From the NCBI RefSeq assembly GCF_000768065.1, contig NZ_JRKM01000001.1:3082001-3146000 (forward strand): a DNA stretch of 64,000 nucleotides, in the 5' to 3' direction. Below, in pieces: positions 55,691 through 63,140 of the stretch. Within the stretch, counting starts at the first letter, position 1; the number at the start of each line of letters is the position of its first letter. The notes below the pieces were generated by a model. That model saw only the letters and a program-made list of their open reading frames with translations. It was not told the origin of the DNA and ran no database searches. A program made the position numbers and the translations under genes. The DNA comes from Aquabacterium sp. NJ1 (lineage in GTDB: Bacteria; Pseudomonadota; Gammaproteobacteria; Burkholderiales; Burkholderiaceae_C).

Positions 55691-56419
55691 ATGTTGGCGG
55701 ATGTTGTTGAGATCATGCGCGGTGATCCCTGGTTTGCCGGCTTGCCTGTGGAGCTTCAAACGGATCTGCAGGGTATCGCTTTGATCAAACATATCAAGGC
55801 GAGAACACGGTTGTTTTCTCGGGGGGATGCGCCTTCAGGGCTATACGGCTTGCTTGCCGGTAGCCTGTGGGTGTTCAGCGAACTGGAGCCGGGTAGCGAG
55901 GGCTTGTTGACGCCCTTGCACGCGCCCGCATGGTTTGGCGAGGTCGGGCTTTTCGACGGCTTGTGCCGGACACATAACGTGGAGGCAGGAACCGATTGCA
56001 CGCTGCTGTACCTGCCACAGACGCTGTTGACCAGGCTCCTGGAGCAGAAGCCGCATTATTGGCGGTACCTTGCGTTGTTGTTGACGCAAAAGTTGCGCTG
56101 GACCTTCCTCGCCTTGGATGAGTTGGTCAGAGCTTCAGTCGAGGTCAGGTTGGCTCGCCGATTGATTTTCGCGTCGATGGGGCTGGGCTCCTTGAGTGCC
56201 ACCAGAGACTCTCTGGAGCTGAGCCAAGAGACCTTGGCTCAAATGGTGGGGATGTCCAGGGCATCGATTAGCCCGGTACTGCGGCAGTTCAAGGCTCGCG
56301 GTCTGGTTCGGCTGGCGTATGGGCGCATTCACATCCTCGACATGGCTGAGTTGAAGAAGGTCGCAGACGTTGACAACTGGTTGCCCACCACAAAGATGCC
56401 TGATAGTCGTCTTCCGTAG
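55691..56419 (+). CDS. Crp/Fnr-family transcription regulator
   Basis: A 242-residue regulator. The cyclic-nucleotide-type domain begins RGDPWFAGLPVELQTDLQGI and has LFSRGDAPSGLYGLLAGSLWV and PAWFGEVGLFDGLCRTHNVE. The HTH reads LSQETLAQMVGMSRASISPV then LRQFKARGLVRLAYGRIHIL. It lacks the N-terminal Cys cluster of Fnr, so it does not sense oxygen that way. The ATG at 55691 places the start about ten residues before the conserved domain; GTG at 55640 is an alternative. Divergent from the acyl-CoA synthetase gene, which it may control. Confidence 0.85.
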   Translation: MLADVVEIMRGDPWFAGLPVELQTDLQGIALIKHIKARTRLFSRGDAPSGLYGLLAGSLWVFSELEPGSEGLLTPLHAPAWFGEVGLFDGLCRTHNVEAGTDCTLLYLPQTLLTRLLEQKPHYWRYLALLLTQKLRWTFLALDELVRASVEVRLARRLIFASMGLGSLSATRDSLELSQETLAQMVGMSRASISPVLRQFKARGLVRLAYGRIHILDMAELKKVADVDNWLPTTKMPDSRLP

Positions 56420-56488
56420 GCTGCCGCTGCTGATGGGCCTTGTTGCGCCGCCTGATCGTCGAGCGCTTCGTGCGGCGCTCGCCTCGAC

Positions 56489-57190
56489 TCAAGGGCGGCT
56501 TGATTTCGCGGTGCCTTGGCCTTGGGCGAGTTCGTCCTGAGCCTGCTTGACCTTGTCGTCAAACGACATCTTGGGCGCCTTGTTTGCTTCGATGCGGCTC
56601 AGCAGTTCCTCGGACACGTTTTCTTCCTCGCCAAACATGAGCTTTGCTCGCTCTGGACCGAAGTACTGTTGGCGCATCTGCTTCAACTCAGCCAGTTGAC
56701 GCCTGGCCTCTTCCAGCGAGTCTGCTGAAGGCTCTGCGGGAAAGGCTTGCATCACGGCCTGAGCGTATTGCGTCCATTGTTGGTAGAGGTCTTTGAGTTG
56801 ACGCCTGGTCGTGTCGGGTAGCTCTGCGGAGAAGGCTTCCAGCTTCTTCGGGCCGTCATGGGCGTAAAGCGCGTGAACGCGTTCGACATCGCTGCGTGTT
56901 TGCGGGTCGATGATCAGGTTGCCCTGGCCATCGGTGCGAAAGACGGGTGGACGCACGGTATCCAGTGGAGAGGCCGCGACAGGGGGCGGTGGCTCCGCCA
57001 CCCTTGCCTGAGATTGCGCCGCCTGGTTGCGTGTGCCTGAAGGGGGCGCCATCGGCATCGACCACCACGGTTGGGTCAGCCGCGATGGGGCATGGGATTC
57101 GGATGCTGGCTTGAGCCGGGCTACCCATGTGCCACTCACGATCGCCAAGGCGATCAATGCACCCATCCAGACGCGTTTTTGCAGTGCCAC
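56489..57190 (-). CDS. Lipase-foldase (Lif)-like membrane protein, short form
   Basis: A 233-residue protein with one N-terminal helix (VWMGALIALAIVSGTWVARL), a Pro/Ala-rich linker, then FRTDGQGNLIIDPQTRSDVE and a helical part with ELPDTTRRQLKDLYQQWTQY and LKQMRQQYFGPERAKLMFGE. The order and the QYFG...FGEEE stretch recall lipase-specific foldases (LimK/Lif), which fold secreted lipases in the periplasm. Typical Lif proteins have about 340 residues and the motif RxxFDYxLSxxGE; here that motif is not found (RSDVERVHALYAHDG) and the C-terminal mini-domain is absent. GTG start at 57190. Either a shortened foldase or a related protein of changed use. Confidence 0.6.
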   Translation of the reverse strand: MALQKRVWMGALIALAIVSGTWVARLKPASESHAPSRLTQPWWSMPMAPPSGTRNQAAQSQARVAEPPPPVAASPLDTVRPPVFRTDGQGNLIIDPQTRSDVERVHALYAHDGPKKLEAFSAELPDTTRRQLKDLYQQWTQYAQAVMQAFPAEPSADSLEEARRQLAELKQMRQQYFGPERAKLMFGEEENVSEELLSRIEANKAPKMSFDDKVKQAQDELAQGQGTAKSSRP

Positions 57191-57218
57191 GGCAGTTGCC
57201 TTGTCCTTCCTTGAGCTG

Positions 57219-57245
57219 GAAAAGACCGGTGCCTTGACACCGGTC
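57219..57245 (-). terminator. Intrinsic terminator between the PETase-like and Lif-like genes
   Basis: A perfect 8-bp stem GACCGGTG/CACCGGTC with a six-base loop is followed on the minus strand by TTTTCC. It begins 8 bp past the hydrolase stop and 29 bp before the Lif-like start, so most transcripts of the hydrolase would end here. Confidence 0.75.
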
Positions 57246-57252
57246 GTCGGCG

Positions 57253-58080
57253 TCAGAACGGGCCTGTCGAGGTCAGGCTGACTTCGGCTGGATCCTGTGC
57301 ATTCAGGAACTGGCTGTAGCGCATGTCGCCGTCAGCAAAGCGCTTCATCCAGGAGATGTTGGTATAGCTGCTTGGCTCGGATGCCGTGGTCGGAAAGAAA
57401 TGGTCCAGACCCTTGATGACGGCCAGCATCTTGGTCACGGTGGATGGGATGGCGTTGTAGTACCTCTGGGCATATTGGGAGACCGGGGCTGTTTGATCGC
57501 CCGTGGCACCAATGATGCAAGTTGGGATCTTGATGGACTTGAACTTCGTGGCGCTGAAATCCCAGGGGGCAAACGCCACGGTCGCCTTGAGGTCAGGTGC
57601 AGCCGCGGCTGCTTCAAGCGCGCCGCCGCCCCCCATCGACCAGCCTCCAACTGCTTGCCGGGAGGCGTCGACCTTGCCGGCCACCGGGCCTGTTTGAGCG
57701 GTCGTGACGGCCTTCAAGACGGCCAGCAGTTGCGAGGCGCGGCTGGCCGCAAAGTCCAGCAGGGTGTTGGTCGAGATGGTCACGACCACGAAGCCGTGCG
57801 TGGCCAGGCGTTGCCCCATCTTCTGCATGGAGCTTTGGGCCGCCCCGAATCCAGGGGAAATGGCCATGACAGCGTATTTGCCGGCGGCGGTGGGGACGTA
57901 AATCGTGCCGACACGAAAACCACTGCCCGTGATTTGTTGTGTTGTGACGGCATAAGGCCCGTCTTTCTGAATATCGGCCAGGGTGGGGGAAGGGCCATTT
58001 TCAATGGCCTGTGCGGGTGTCGCAAGCATCGCCGCGATGCTGAGGGTTGCGACGTTGATCGCAAAATTGATCGAACGCAT
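57253..58080 (-). CDS. PETase/cutinase-like secreted polyester hydrolase
   Basis: A 275-residue exported alpha/beta hydrolase whose layout matches cutinase-type and PETase proteins. Signal peptide ends near TPAQA. Features: GPSPTLADIQKDGPYAV, the oxyanion strand ISPGFGAAQSSMQKMGQRLA, THGFVVVTISTNTLLDF, nucleophile GGWSMGGGG with Ser148, the aromatic clamp APWD with Trp173, acid ATGDQTAP with Asp195, GLDHFFP with His227, and the SWMKRFADGDMRYSQFL end. The oxyanion aromatic is Phe78 instead of Tyr, and none of the four PETase disulfide cysteines is present. The ATG at 58080 follows GGAG by six bases. It may cleave cutin-like or synthetic polyesters or simple esters; this is inference from family. 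Confidence 0.85.
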   Translation of the reverse strand: MRSINFAINVATLSIAAMLATPAQAIENGPSPTLADIQKDGPYAVTTQQITGSGFRVGTIYVPTAAGKYAVMAISPGFGAAQSSMQKMGQRLATHGFVVVTISTNTLLDFAASRASQLLAVLKAVTTAQTGPVAGKVDASRQAVGGWSMGGGGALEAAAAAPDLKATVAFAPWDFSATKFKSIKIPTCIIGATGDQTAPVSQYAQRYYNAIPSTVTKMLAVIKGLDHFFPTTASEPSSYTNISWMKRFADGDMRYSQFLNAQDPAEVSLTSTGPF

Positions 58081-58181
58081 GTCTTTCTCCATAATGGGGG
58101 CATTCAAGCGGGCTCTCGTGATGGCCCGCGAGAGAGGCGCGAAGTATTTGTTGCCTCTTTTTGCTGTTCGTCTGCAGGCTA

Positions 58182-58958
58182 TTAAGGCCTGGCGCTGTCT
58201 CGCTTGTAAAGGCTGACGGTATAGGCCGCCAATAATCCCAGAACCATTAATTTGAGCGCAGAGGGTTCGGGAATGGGGGCGGCCGCTTTGCTGACATTCC
58301 ATGTGGAAGTCATCACGCCAAAATCCGTACCCTTTGTGAGGTTGGCGGCCAGGCTTCCCAGCCCCAGTGCCTTGGTGATGTAATCCATGGCGGTACTGGT
58401 CAAGTACAAGCCGGACAATCTGGTGGAGAAAGATCCTGCCCCGGTTATGAGCGTCGATCCGGTGACGTAGTTGACGGTAAAAAAGGCCATTTGGTTGACG
58501 GTGCCCAGGTCCCCCGCAACATTGCCGACCCCATGCACATTCGCATACAGCGTCTTGGTCGCGGAGTTGTAGGACATGTCCGTCACATCCAATGTGCCGC
58601 CAGTCATCAATCCATTCTTGACGGCCACTTGGCGCCCGCCCCCGGCGCCTTGCACCTGCAGAATGGCCCCGCTTGCATTGTCGAACGTGCCATTGGTAAT
58701 GGCCGCTGTTGATGTCCCCAGGAATGAGTCATAGGTGGCCGGCGCAATGGCGCTGTTGACAATGCCAGCAATATTATCGTTTCCGATCTTGGCGCCAGAA
58801 TATGCCAGGACAGCCGAGCCACTCATGGCGTAATAGTTGCCGTTCAATGAAAACGTTTCATTTGCATTGACGGTGATCGGTGCCGCTTGTGCGGAAGCGA
58901 TGGTCATGATCGCAAAAGCGATCGGGTAAAGTATTCTGGCCTTGCGAATTTTACTCAT
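58182..58958 (-). CDS. PEP-CTERM sorting-domain protein
   Basis: A 258-residue exported protein with signal peptide (ILYPIAFAIMTIASAQAAP), a beta-rich low-charge body with FSLNGNYYAMSGSAVLAYSG and the C-terminal signal IPEPSALKLMVLGLLAAYTV followed by SLYKRDSARP. The PEP motif, helix and basic tail are those of exosortase substrates. AGGAG stands about ten bases before the ATG at 58958. It lies just upstream of the PETase-like gene, same strand, with 101 bp between. Function of the body is unknown. Confidence 0.85.
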   Translation of the reverse strand: MSKIRKARILYPIAFAIMTIASAQAAPITVNANETFSLNGNYYAMSGSAVLAYSGAKIGNDNIAGIVNSAIAPATYDSFLGTSTAAITNGTFDNASGAILQVQGAGGGRQVAVKNGLMTGGTLDVTDMSYNSATKTLYANVHGVGNVAGDLGTVNQMAFFTVNYVTGSTLITGAGSFSTRLSGLYLTSTAMDYITKALGLGSLAANLTKGTDFGVMTSTWNVSKAAAPIPEPSALKLMVLGLLAAYTVSLYKRDSARP

Positions 58959-59151
58959 GGCATTGCACTCCTATGTCAGTATGAGTTTCAGTTGGTTTGA
59001 CGGTGAGGTTGTCACGGATGCTTGGGGCGGCCCAAAGTGGCAAGATGAAAAATGCCCTGCTGATGGCAGCTTATCTTCTGCCACCTGTTCACCATGCTCA
59101 TGGTTGCCCCTTCGCAAGTTGGTGGCGCCAAATAGACCATTTCAGGCTGCT

Positions 59152-59233
59152 TGGTAATAAATTCTTTAACCGCATCAACACACGCTGCAAAGCATGCGGT
59201 ATAGGCGGTTTCGTGAAATGCGGGGTATTACCA
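59152..59233. other. Possible structured RNA element
   Basis: TGGTAATA at 59152-59159 pairs perfectly with TATTACCA at 59226-59233, enclosing a second perfect helix ACCGCAT/ATGCGGT at 59169-59175 and 59194-59200. Two nested helices of 8 and 7 bp within 82 nt are unusual for a plain spacer. It does not fit a tRNA and I do not recognise a riboswitch class. Which strand is transcribed is not clear. Confidence 0.3.
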
Positions 59234-59452
59234 CCTTCCCCCTGTACGGGTGGCGTCACCGCGTCAAGATTGCGGGGAGATAACAAATTGGCGCTCACAG
59301 CCAAAAAGGCAGCGCTGCCGGGTGCGGCCTCTCCCGGAGCCTGTTTGATATGGGTATATTGCGGCGCGAGTGAGGTTGGCGGTCTGCGCGCGATGAATAT
59401 GGTGTCGCGGTTTCGCCGAATTCGTCCAGATTGATTTGATAACAGAACTGAA

Positions 59453-59719
59453 ATGAATTTGTCAGCAAAGGGCTTGTGCGCGCGGCAAGCCCTGCTCATC
59501 GCGCTGGGCCTGATGCGCGATGAAGCGCACTTCGAATTGGCGCGGCGCCAATCCTTCTGGATGCGGGGCTCAACCGGCCCGTTTTGCCTGGGGCCGCGCG
59601 CCTACTTCAAGTTCGCCTTCGGTGTGGCCCTGACCCAGGCTGGCTGGCGGGGACGTGGTTCATCTGCTCGATCGAGCGCTGGCCGTGGGCGTTTATTCAG
59701 CGATCACATTGCATGTTAA
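59453..59719 (+). CDS. Short hypothetical ORF, possibly a gene fragment
   Basis: An 88-codon frame starting MNLSAKGLCARQALLIALGL. The middle part (about residues 10-65, RDEAHFELARRQSFWMRG onward) has G/C-rich third positions like real genes here, while the ends do not. No ribosome site is obvious and no family is recognised. A shift to another frame near 59640 would give GDVVHLLDRALAVGVYSA, so this may be a decayed or frameshifted gene. Confidence 0.3.
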   Translation: MNLSAKGLCARQALLIALGLMRDEAHFELARRQSFWMRGSTGPFCLGPRAYFKFAFGVALTQAGWRGRGSSARSSAGRGRLFSDHIAC

Positions 59720-59769
59720 TGTGATGATAATTAAAAGCGCATAAACACTGCTGCCCAAGCTGACCCCGG

Positions 59770-60534
59770 ATGCCCGACACCCTTGACCCCGACGAGTTCG
59801 TCAAACCCTTTGTTTCCGAGACCTTGGGCTCCAAGTCCTTGTACTTTTCGATCTCGGCCATTCAAAGCAGCATGAACCTGATGCAGCCCGATGCCCTGGT
59901 GCTTGAGTACACCCGGACGATGATGGGCTTCCTGCTGTTCAACCCCAGGCCCGACCACATCGCCATGATTGGTCTGGGCGGGGGCTCCATGGCCAAGTTC
60001 TGCCACCGCTACCTGCCTCGCACCCGCCTCGTGGTGGTGGAGATCAACCCCCACGTGGTGGCCCTGCGCGATGCCTTCCTGATCCCCCCGGACGACAAGC
60101 GCTTCACGGTGCTGCAAGGTGACGGTGCGCTGTTCGTGCGCCGCCCGCCCAAGCAGTACGACGTGCTGCTGGTGGACGGTTTCGAGCTCCGTGGCATCCC
60201 GGCCAGGCTGTGTTCGCAGCGCTTTTACGAGCACTGCTACGAGGCCCTGCAACCCGGTGGCATCCTCGTGGTCAACCTGCACTACAGGCATCCGCAATTC
60301 GACACCTATGTGGCGCGCATCCAGGCGGCCTTCAAGGGTGAGGTGCGGATGGTGGTTGAACCTGAGGCGGACAACGCCACCGTGTTTGCCTGCAAGGGGC
60401 ATTTGCAGGCGGTGCATGAGGCTTCGCCGGGCAAGCATGGCGCGTCGCTGCGCCCGGCCGGCTTGCCCGATGCGGCCTGGAGCCAGCTGGAAGCCGCCTT
60501 TACCCACATCGCACAAAGCCCACGCTGCGCATGA
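59770..60534 (+). CDS. Spermidine-synthase-like SAM-dependent methyltransferase-fold protein
   Basis: A 254-residue cytoplasmic protein with a Rossmann domain: AMIGLGGGSMAKFCHRYLP, RLVVVEINPHVVALRDAFL, VLQGDGALFVRRPPKQYDVL and LVDGFELRGIPARL, then the strand PGGILVVNLHYRHPQ. The GGG nucleotide motif and acidic EIN and DGA positions match the spermidine synthase superfamily. The N-terminal beta domain of true SpeE is reduced. A polyamine synthase or related transferase is possible; the substrate is not determined. Confidence 0.82.
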   Translation: MPDTLDPDEFVKPFVSETLGSKSLYFSISAIQSSMNLMQPDALVLEYTRTMMGFLLFNPRPDHIAMIGLGGGSMAKFCHRYLPRTRLVVVEINPHVVALRDAFLIPPDDKRFTVLQGDGALFVRRPPKQYDVLLVDGFELRGIPARLCSQRFYEHCYEALQPGGILVVNLHYRHPQFDTYVARIQAAFKGEVRMVVEPEADNATVFACKGHLQAVHEASPGKHGASLRPAGLPDAAWSQLEAAFTHIAQSPRCA

Positions 60535-60585
60535 ACGCGAGCGGGCTGCCTCCTACAATGTTTTGACTGACCCCTGCGCGCCATC

Positions 60586-60786
60586 ATGGAATCCAAAACT
60601 GCTCGCCTCACGCTCCTGATCGACCCTGACAAGAAGGCCGCGTTCGAGGCCCTGTGCGCCAGCCAGGACCTCACGCCCTCGCAGGTGGTGCGCCAGATGA
60701 TCCGGGACTACCTGGCCGCGCACCAGGTGACGTATGCGAGCCAGCAAGCCACGCCGGGCCGCAAGCCGGTATCGGCCCGCAAGTGA
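60586..60786 (+). CDS. Ribbon-helix-helix (CopG-like) small protein
   Basis: A 66-residue protein starting MESKTARLTLLIDPDKKAAF. The beta strand ARLTLLIDP, the helix KKAAFEALCASQDLTPSQ and helix VVRQMIRDYLAAH make a ribbon-helix-helix DNA-binding fold, with a basic tail GRKPVSARK. No toxin gene lies next to it, so it is more likely a small regulator than an antitoxin. It follows the spermidine-synthase-like gene by 51 bp. Confidence 0.78.
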   Translation: MESKTARLTLLIDPDKKAAFEALCASQDLTPSQVVRQMIRDYLAAHQVTYASQQATPGRKPVSARK

Positions 60787-61067
60787 GCGGTTGATGTGCC
60801 GAATGTCGCTTTGCCGGTATCAAACACGGTGGCGCCCGTCACTTGTGTAACCGAGTGGTTCGACTGGCGCGCGCAGCCTGGCCCTGGGAAGGCGCCTTGA
60901 TCGCCCGATGAGCACGTGGCCTGCACCGTGCGGGCCGCGCTGCAAGCGAATGTAAGTCGTTACATCGACGCTGGTGCGGCCCCTAGCATCCGCCGGCGTC
61001 GACCTGAACAAGGCCTGACGTGATCACTGCGGCCGTGCGGCCGTCCCCTCACACAGGAGAGAACGAA

Positions 61068-62114
61068 ATGAAATTCCAAGCCAAGGCTGTCAAGCACGTT
61101 GGCGCCGCGCTGGCGCTGACCGCAGTTGCCGTTTCTGCGCAGGCCGCCAACACGATGTGCGTGTTCGACATCATCGGCGCCAGCGGCGATGCCTTCAACA
61201 TGGCCAAGGACTATGCCGTGGCCATGCAGAAGAACGGCGTGACGGTCGAGCTCAAGGCGTACAACAACGAGGCCATGGCGGTCAACGAGTTCCGCGCCGG
61301 CAAGTGCGATGCGCTGATGGCCACGGCCTTCCGCACACGTGAGTTCAACGCGGTGGCCGGTGCCATTGACTCCCTGGGCGCCACCACCGTGGTGCGTGAT
61401 GGCAAGGTGGACCTGCCCGCCAGCTACGACGTGGTGCGCAAGGTCATCCAGACTTTTTCTTCGCCGCAGGCTGCCAAGCTGATGGTCGAGGGCAACTACG
61501 AAGTAGGCGGCATCGTGCCTTTCGGTGCGGCCTACCCGATGGTCAACAACCGGGCGATCGACTCGGTCGAGGCGCTGGCCGGCAAGCGGATCGCCGCGCT
61601 GGAGTATGACAAGGCCCAGGCCCTGATGGTGGAGCGCGTGGGTGGCAAGCCCGTGGCCGTGGACATCAACAACCTGTCGGCCAAGTTCAATGGCGGCGAG
61701 GTGGACATGATTGCCGCGCCCACGCTGGCCTACAAGCCTCTGGAGCTCAACAAGGGCATTGGCGCCAAGGGCGGCATCGCGCGCTTCCCGCTGCTGATCC
61801 TGACCTACCAGGTGGTGCTCAACCAGTCCAAGTTCCCCGCTGGTTTTGGCGAGAAGTCGCGTGAGCACTGGGTGGGCGAGTTCGATCGCGCCATGAAGCT
61901 GGTGCAAAACGCCGATGCCAGCATCCCCGCCGCGACATGGATGGATGTGTCGCCCGACCACGTCAAGAAGTACACCAACATCCTGCGTGAGTCGCGCATC
62001 GCGATCACCGGCCAGGGCGTCTACAACAAGCAGGGCCTGAAGGTGATCAAGAAGGTGCGTTGTGCTGCCAACCCGGCTGAAGCCGATTGCAGCTCGCCTT
62101 CCGAAGAAGGTTGA
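61068..62114 (+). CDS. Putative periplasmic solute-binding protein
   Basis: A 348-residue exported protein with signal peptide (HVGAALALTAVAVSAQAA) and a mature chain starting NTMCVFDIIGASGDAFNM, then KAYNNEAMAVNEFRAGKCDA, AYPMVNNRAIDSVEALAGKR and FNGGEVDMIAAPTLAYKPLE. The two-lobe pattern and DUF6091-like sequence resemble TRAP-type and related substrate binders, but no transport membrane subunits are nearby. Cys pairs at 31/89 and near the end may form disulfides. The ATG at 61068 is preceded by AGGAGAGAAC. Confidence 0.75.
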   Translation: MKFQAKAVKHVGAALALTAVAVSAQAANTMCVFDIIGASGDAFNMAKDYAVAMQKNGVTVELKAYNNEAMAVNEFRAGKCDALMATAFRTREFNAVAGAIDSLGATTVVRDGKVDLPASYDVVRKVIQTFSSPQAAKLMVEGNYEVGGIVPFGAAYPMVNNRAIDSVEALAGKRIAALEYDKAQALMVERVGGKPVAVDINNLSAKFNGGEVDMIAAPTLAYKPLELNKGIGAKGGIARFPLLILTYQVVLNQSKFPAGFGEKSREHWVGEFDRAMKLVQNADASIPAATWMDVSPDHVKKYTNILRESRIAITGQGVYNKQGLKVIKKVRCAANPAEADCSSPSEEG

Positions 62115-62125
62115 GGCATGACCCG

Positions 62126-62179
62126 AGCTGACGTTTTGTCAGCTTGATGCAGACACGGGGCGGCTGGGGCTGCCCCGTG
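62126..62179. other. Two stem-loops between convergent genes
   Basis: AGCTGAC/GTCAGCT with a GTTTT loop (62126-62144) and CACGGGGC/GCCCCGTG with a ten-base loop (62154-62179) fill the gap between the solute-binding protein gene and the tetR gene. Neither has a clear T run; they may act as weak bidirectional terminators. Confidence 0.45.
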
Positions 62180-62205
62180 GCGCTTTGGGGTGTGCGTAAA
62201 GGGGC

Positions 62206-62904
62206 TCAGTCCTTGAGCTCGGCTTCCAGCGTGCGCGCGTAGCCGATGCAGGCCTTGAACAGGGTCAGCGTGTTGGTCAGCACGTCTTCGAGTGGGGCCT
62301 TGCAGCGGTCGGCCACCCATTGCGTGGCGATGCGCGTGTTGGCGCCCACGAGGCCATTGGCCAGTATCTTGAAGTTGAGTTTGCCCTGGGCGTCCAGCTT
62401 GGGGAACATCTGGTGCATGAAGCCGGCAATCAGCTGGGCAAAGTCCTGCGAGGCCTTGTCGGCCAGGATGTTCATGCCTTCGCCCACATTGAGCGCGTCG
62501 ATCAGGGCCACGCGGGCGCGGTGCGGGTCCTGGCGGATGAACTCCAGGAAGTTGCGCAAGGCCGCCTCGGCCAGCTTCTCGGGGTCGGGCTGGCAACTGG
62601 CCAGCGACATGATGGTGGTCTGCATCAGCTCGCGGTTCACCGAGGTGTACACGGCCTTGAACAGCGCTTCCATGCCATCGAAGTTCTCGTAGAAATAGCG
62701 CGAGGTCAACTGGGCCTGCTTGCACACGTCCCGCACGGTCGAGTTGTGATAACCCTGCTCGCCGAACACGGCCAGGCCCGCCTCGATCAGTTTGGCCTTG
62801 CGCTGGCGCTGGCGTTCTTCGGGGTCGATGCCGCCATAACGCCGCCCGGTAGTCCCCGGAGTGGAGGGTGTTTCAGGGTTAACCCTGTTTCTGGAAACGG
62901 GCAT
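62206..62904 (-). CDS. TetR-family transcription regulator, predicted leaderless
   Basis: A 232-residue regulator. The N-terminal HTH reads RKAKLIEAGLAVFGEQGYHN, then STVRDVCKQAQLTSRYFYEN and FDGMEALFKAVY. The C-terminal ligand domain includes LEFIRQDPHRARVALIDALN. The N-terminal extension of about 28 residues before the HTH is rich in Pro and Thr. The ATG at 62904 lies at the predicted transcription start, so no ribosome site precedes it. It is divergent from the SDR gene, the usual layout for a local repressor. Confidence 0.88.
   Translation of the reverse strand: MPVSRNRVNPETPSTPGTTGRRYGGIDPEERQRQRKAKLIEAGLAVFGEQGYHNSTVRDVCKQAQLTSRYFYENFDGMEALFKAVYTSVNRELMQTTIMSLASCQPDPEKLAEAALRNFLEFIRQDPHRARVALIDALNVGEGMNILADKASQDFAQLIAGFMHQMFPKLDAQGKLNFKILANGLVGANTRIATQWVADRCKAPLEDVLTNTLTLFKACIGYARTLEAELKD
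62874..62898. promoter_or_regulatory. Palindromes at the tetR start, candidate operators
   Basis: CAGGGTTAACCCTG (62874-62887) is a perfect 14-bp palindrome, and GTTTC-TG-GAAAC (62887-62898) adjoins it. The second resembles the ATTTC-T-GAAAT element at 62916-62926. Both lie within the first codons of tetR. They are candidates for self-repression, which is inference. Confidence 0.45.
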
Positions 62905-62910
62905 TGTCAA

Positions 62911-62939
62911 ATACTATTTCTGAAATTGACCATTGTCAA
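62911..62939 (-). promoter_or_regulatory. Near-consensus promoter for the tetR gene
   Basis: On the minus strand TTGACA (62939-62934) is followed by a 17-bp spacer and TAGTAT (62916-62911). The expected start is at about 62904, the ATG itself. The ATTTC-T-GAAAT palindrome at 62916-62926 overlaps the -10 box and the spacer and could be the operator. Confidence 0.65.
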
Positions 62940-62954
62940 AATATCGGGTTTGAT
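62926..62954 (+). promoter_or_regulatory. Possible divergent promoter for the SDR gene
   Basis: TTGACC (62926-62931), a 17-bp spacer and TTTGAT (62949-62954) form a weaker plus-strand promoter that overlaps the tetR promoter. A leader of about 180 bases would precede the SDR gene. Overlap would let a single bound repressor block both genes. Confidence 0.4.
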
Positions 62955-63140
62955 CCGGCAATGGTTCAGCTAACTTGCGCTGCGCAAGGCGGCATCTTGC
63001 CCCACGTTCGTGACAACGCCAATGTGGGGAATGCCTGCCTTGATCAACTACCTTCACTTGAGTGGGGCAAACGGGCCACGGGGCCGCTTTTCCGACTCGA
63101 TGATGGGCCCTGACCACGACAGAACGGACCGAGCAGAGAC

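Larger units (their letters stand above)
58959..59769. other. Long intergenic region with one short ORF and a possible structured element
   Basis: About 810 bp between the PEP-CTERM gene and the spermidine-synthase-like gene. It is lower in GC near 59140-59240 and again near 59700-59750 (TGTTAATGTGATGATAATTA). No homologue is recognised. The features that can be pointed out are the fold at 59152-59233 and the small ORF at 59453-59719, both listed separately. Confidence 0.5.

Noticed and set aside
55640-56419. Fnr oxygen sensor
   Set aside because: No N-terminal Cys cluster is present; only the general Crp/Fnr fold is supported.
57253-58080. A true PETase of the Ideonella sakaiensis type
   Set aside because: The triad and clamp Trp fit the wider family, but both disulfides and the oxyanion Tyr are absent, so only a PETase/cutinase-like call is justified.
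59152-59233. A tRNA gene
   Set aside because: The enclosing helix is 8 bp and no standard anticodon arm or T-loop sequence can be placed.
60586-60786. Antitoxin of a toxin-antitoxin pair
   Set aside because: The ribbon-helix-helix protein has no toxin-like gene on either side.
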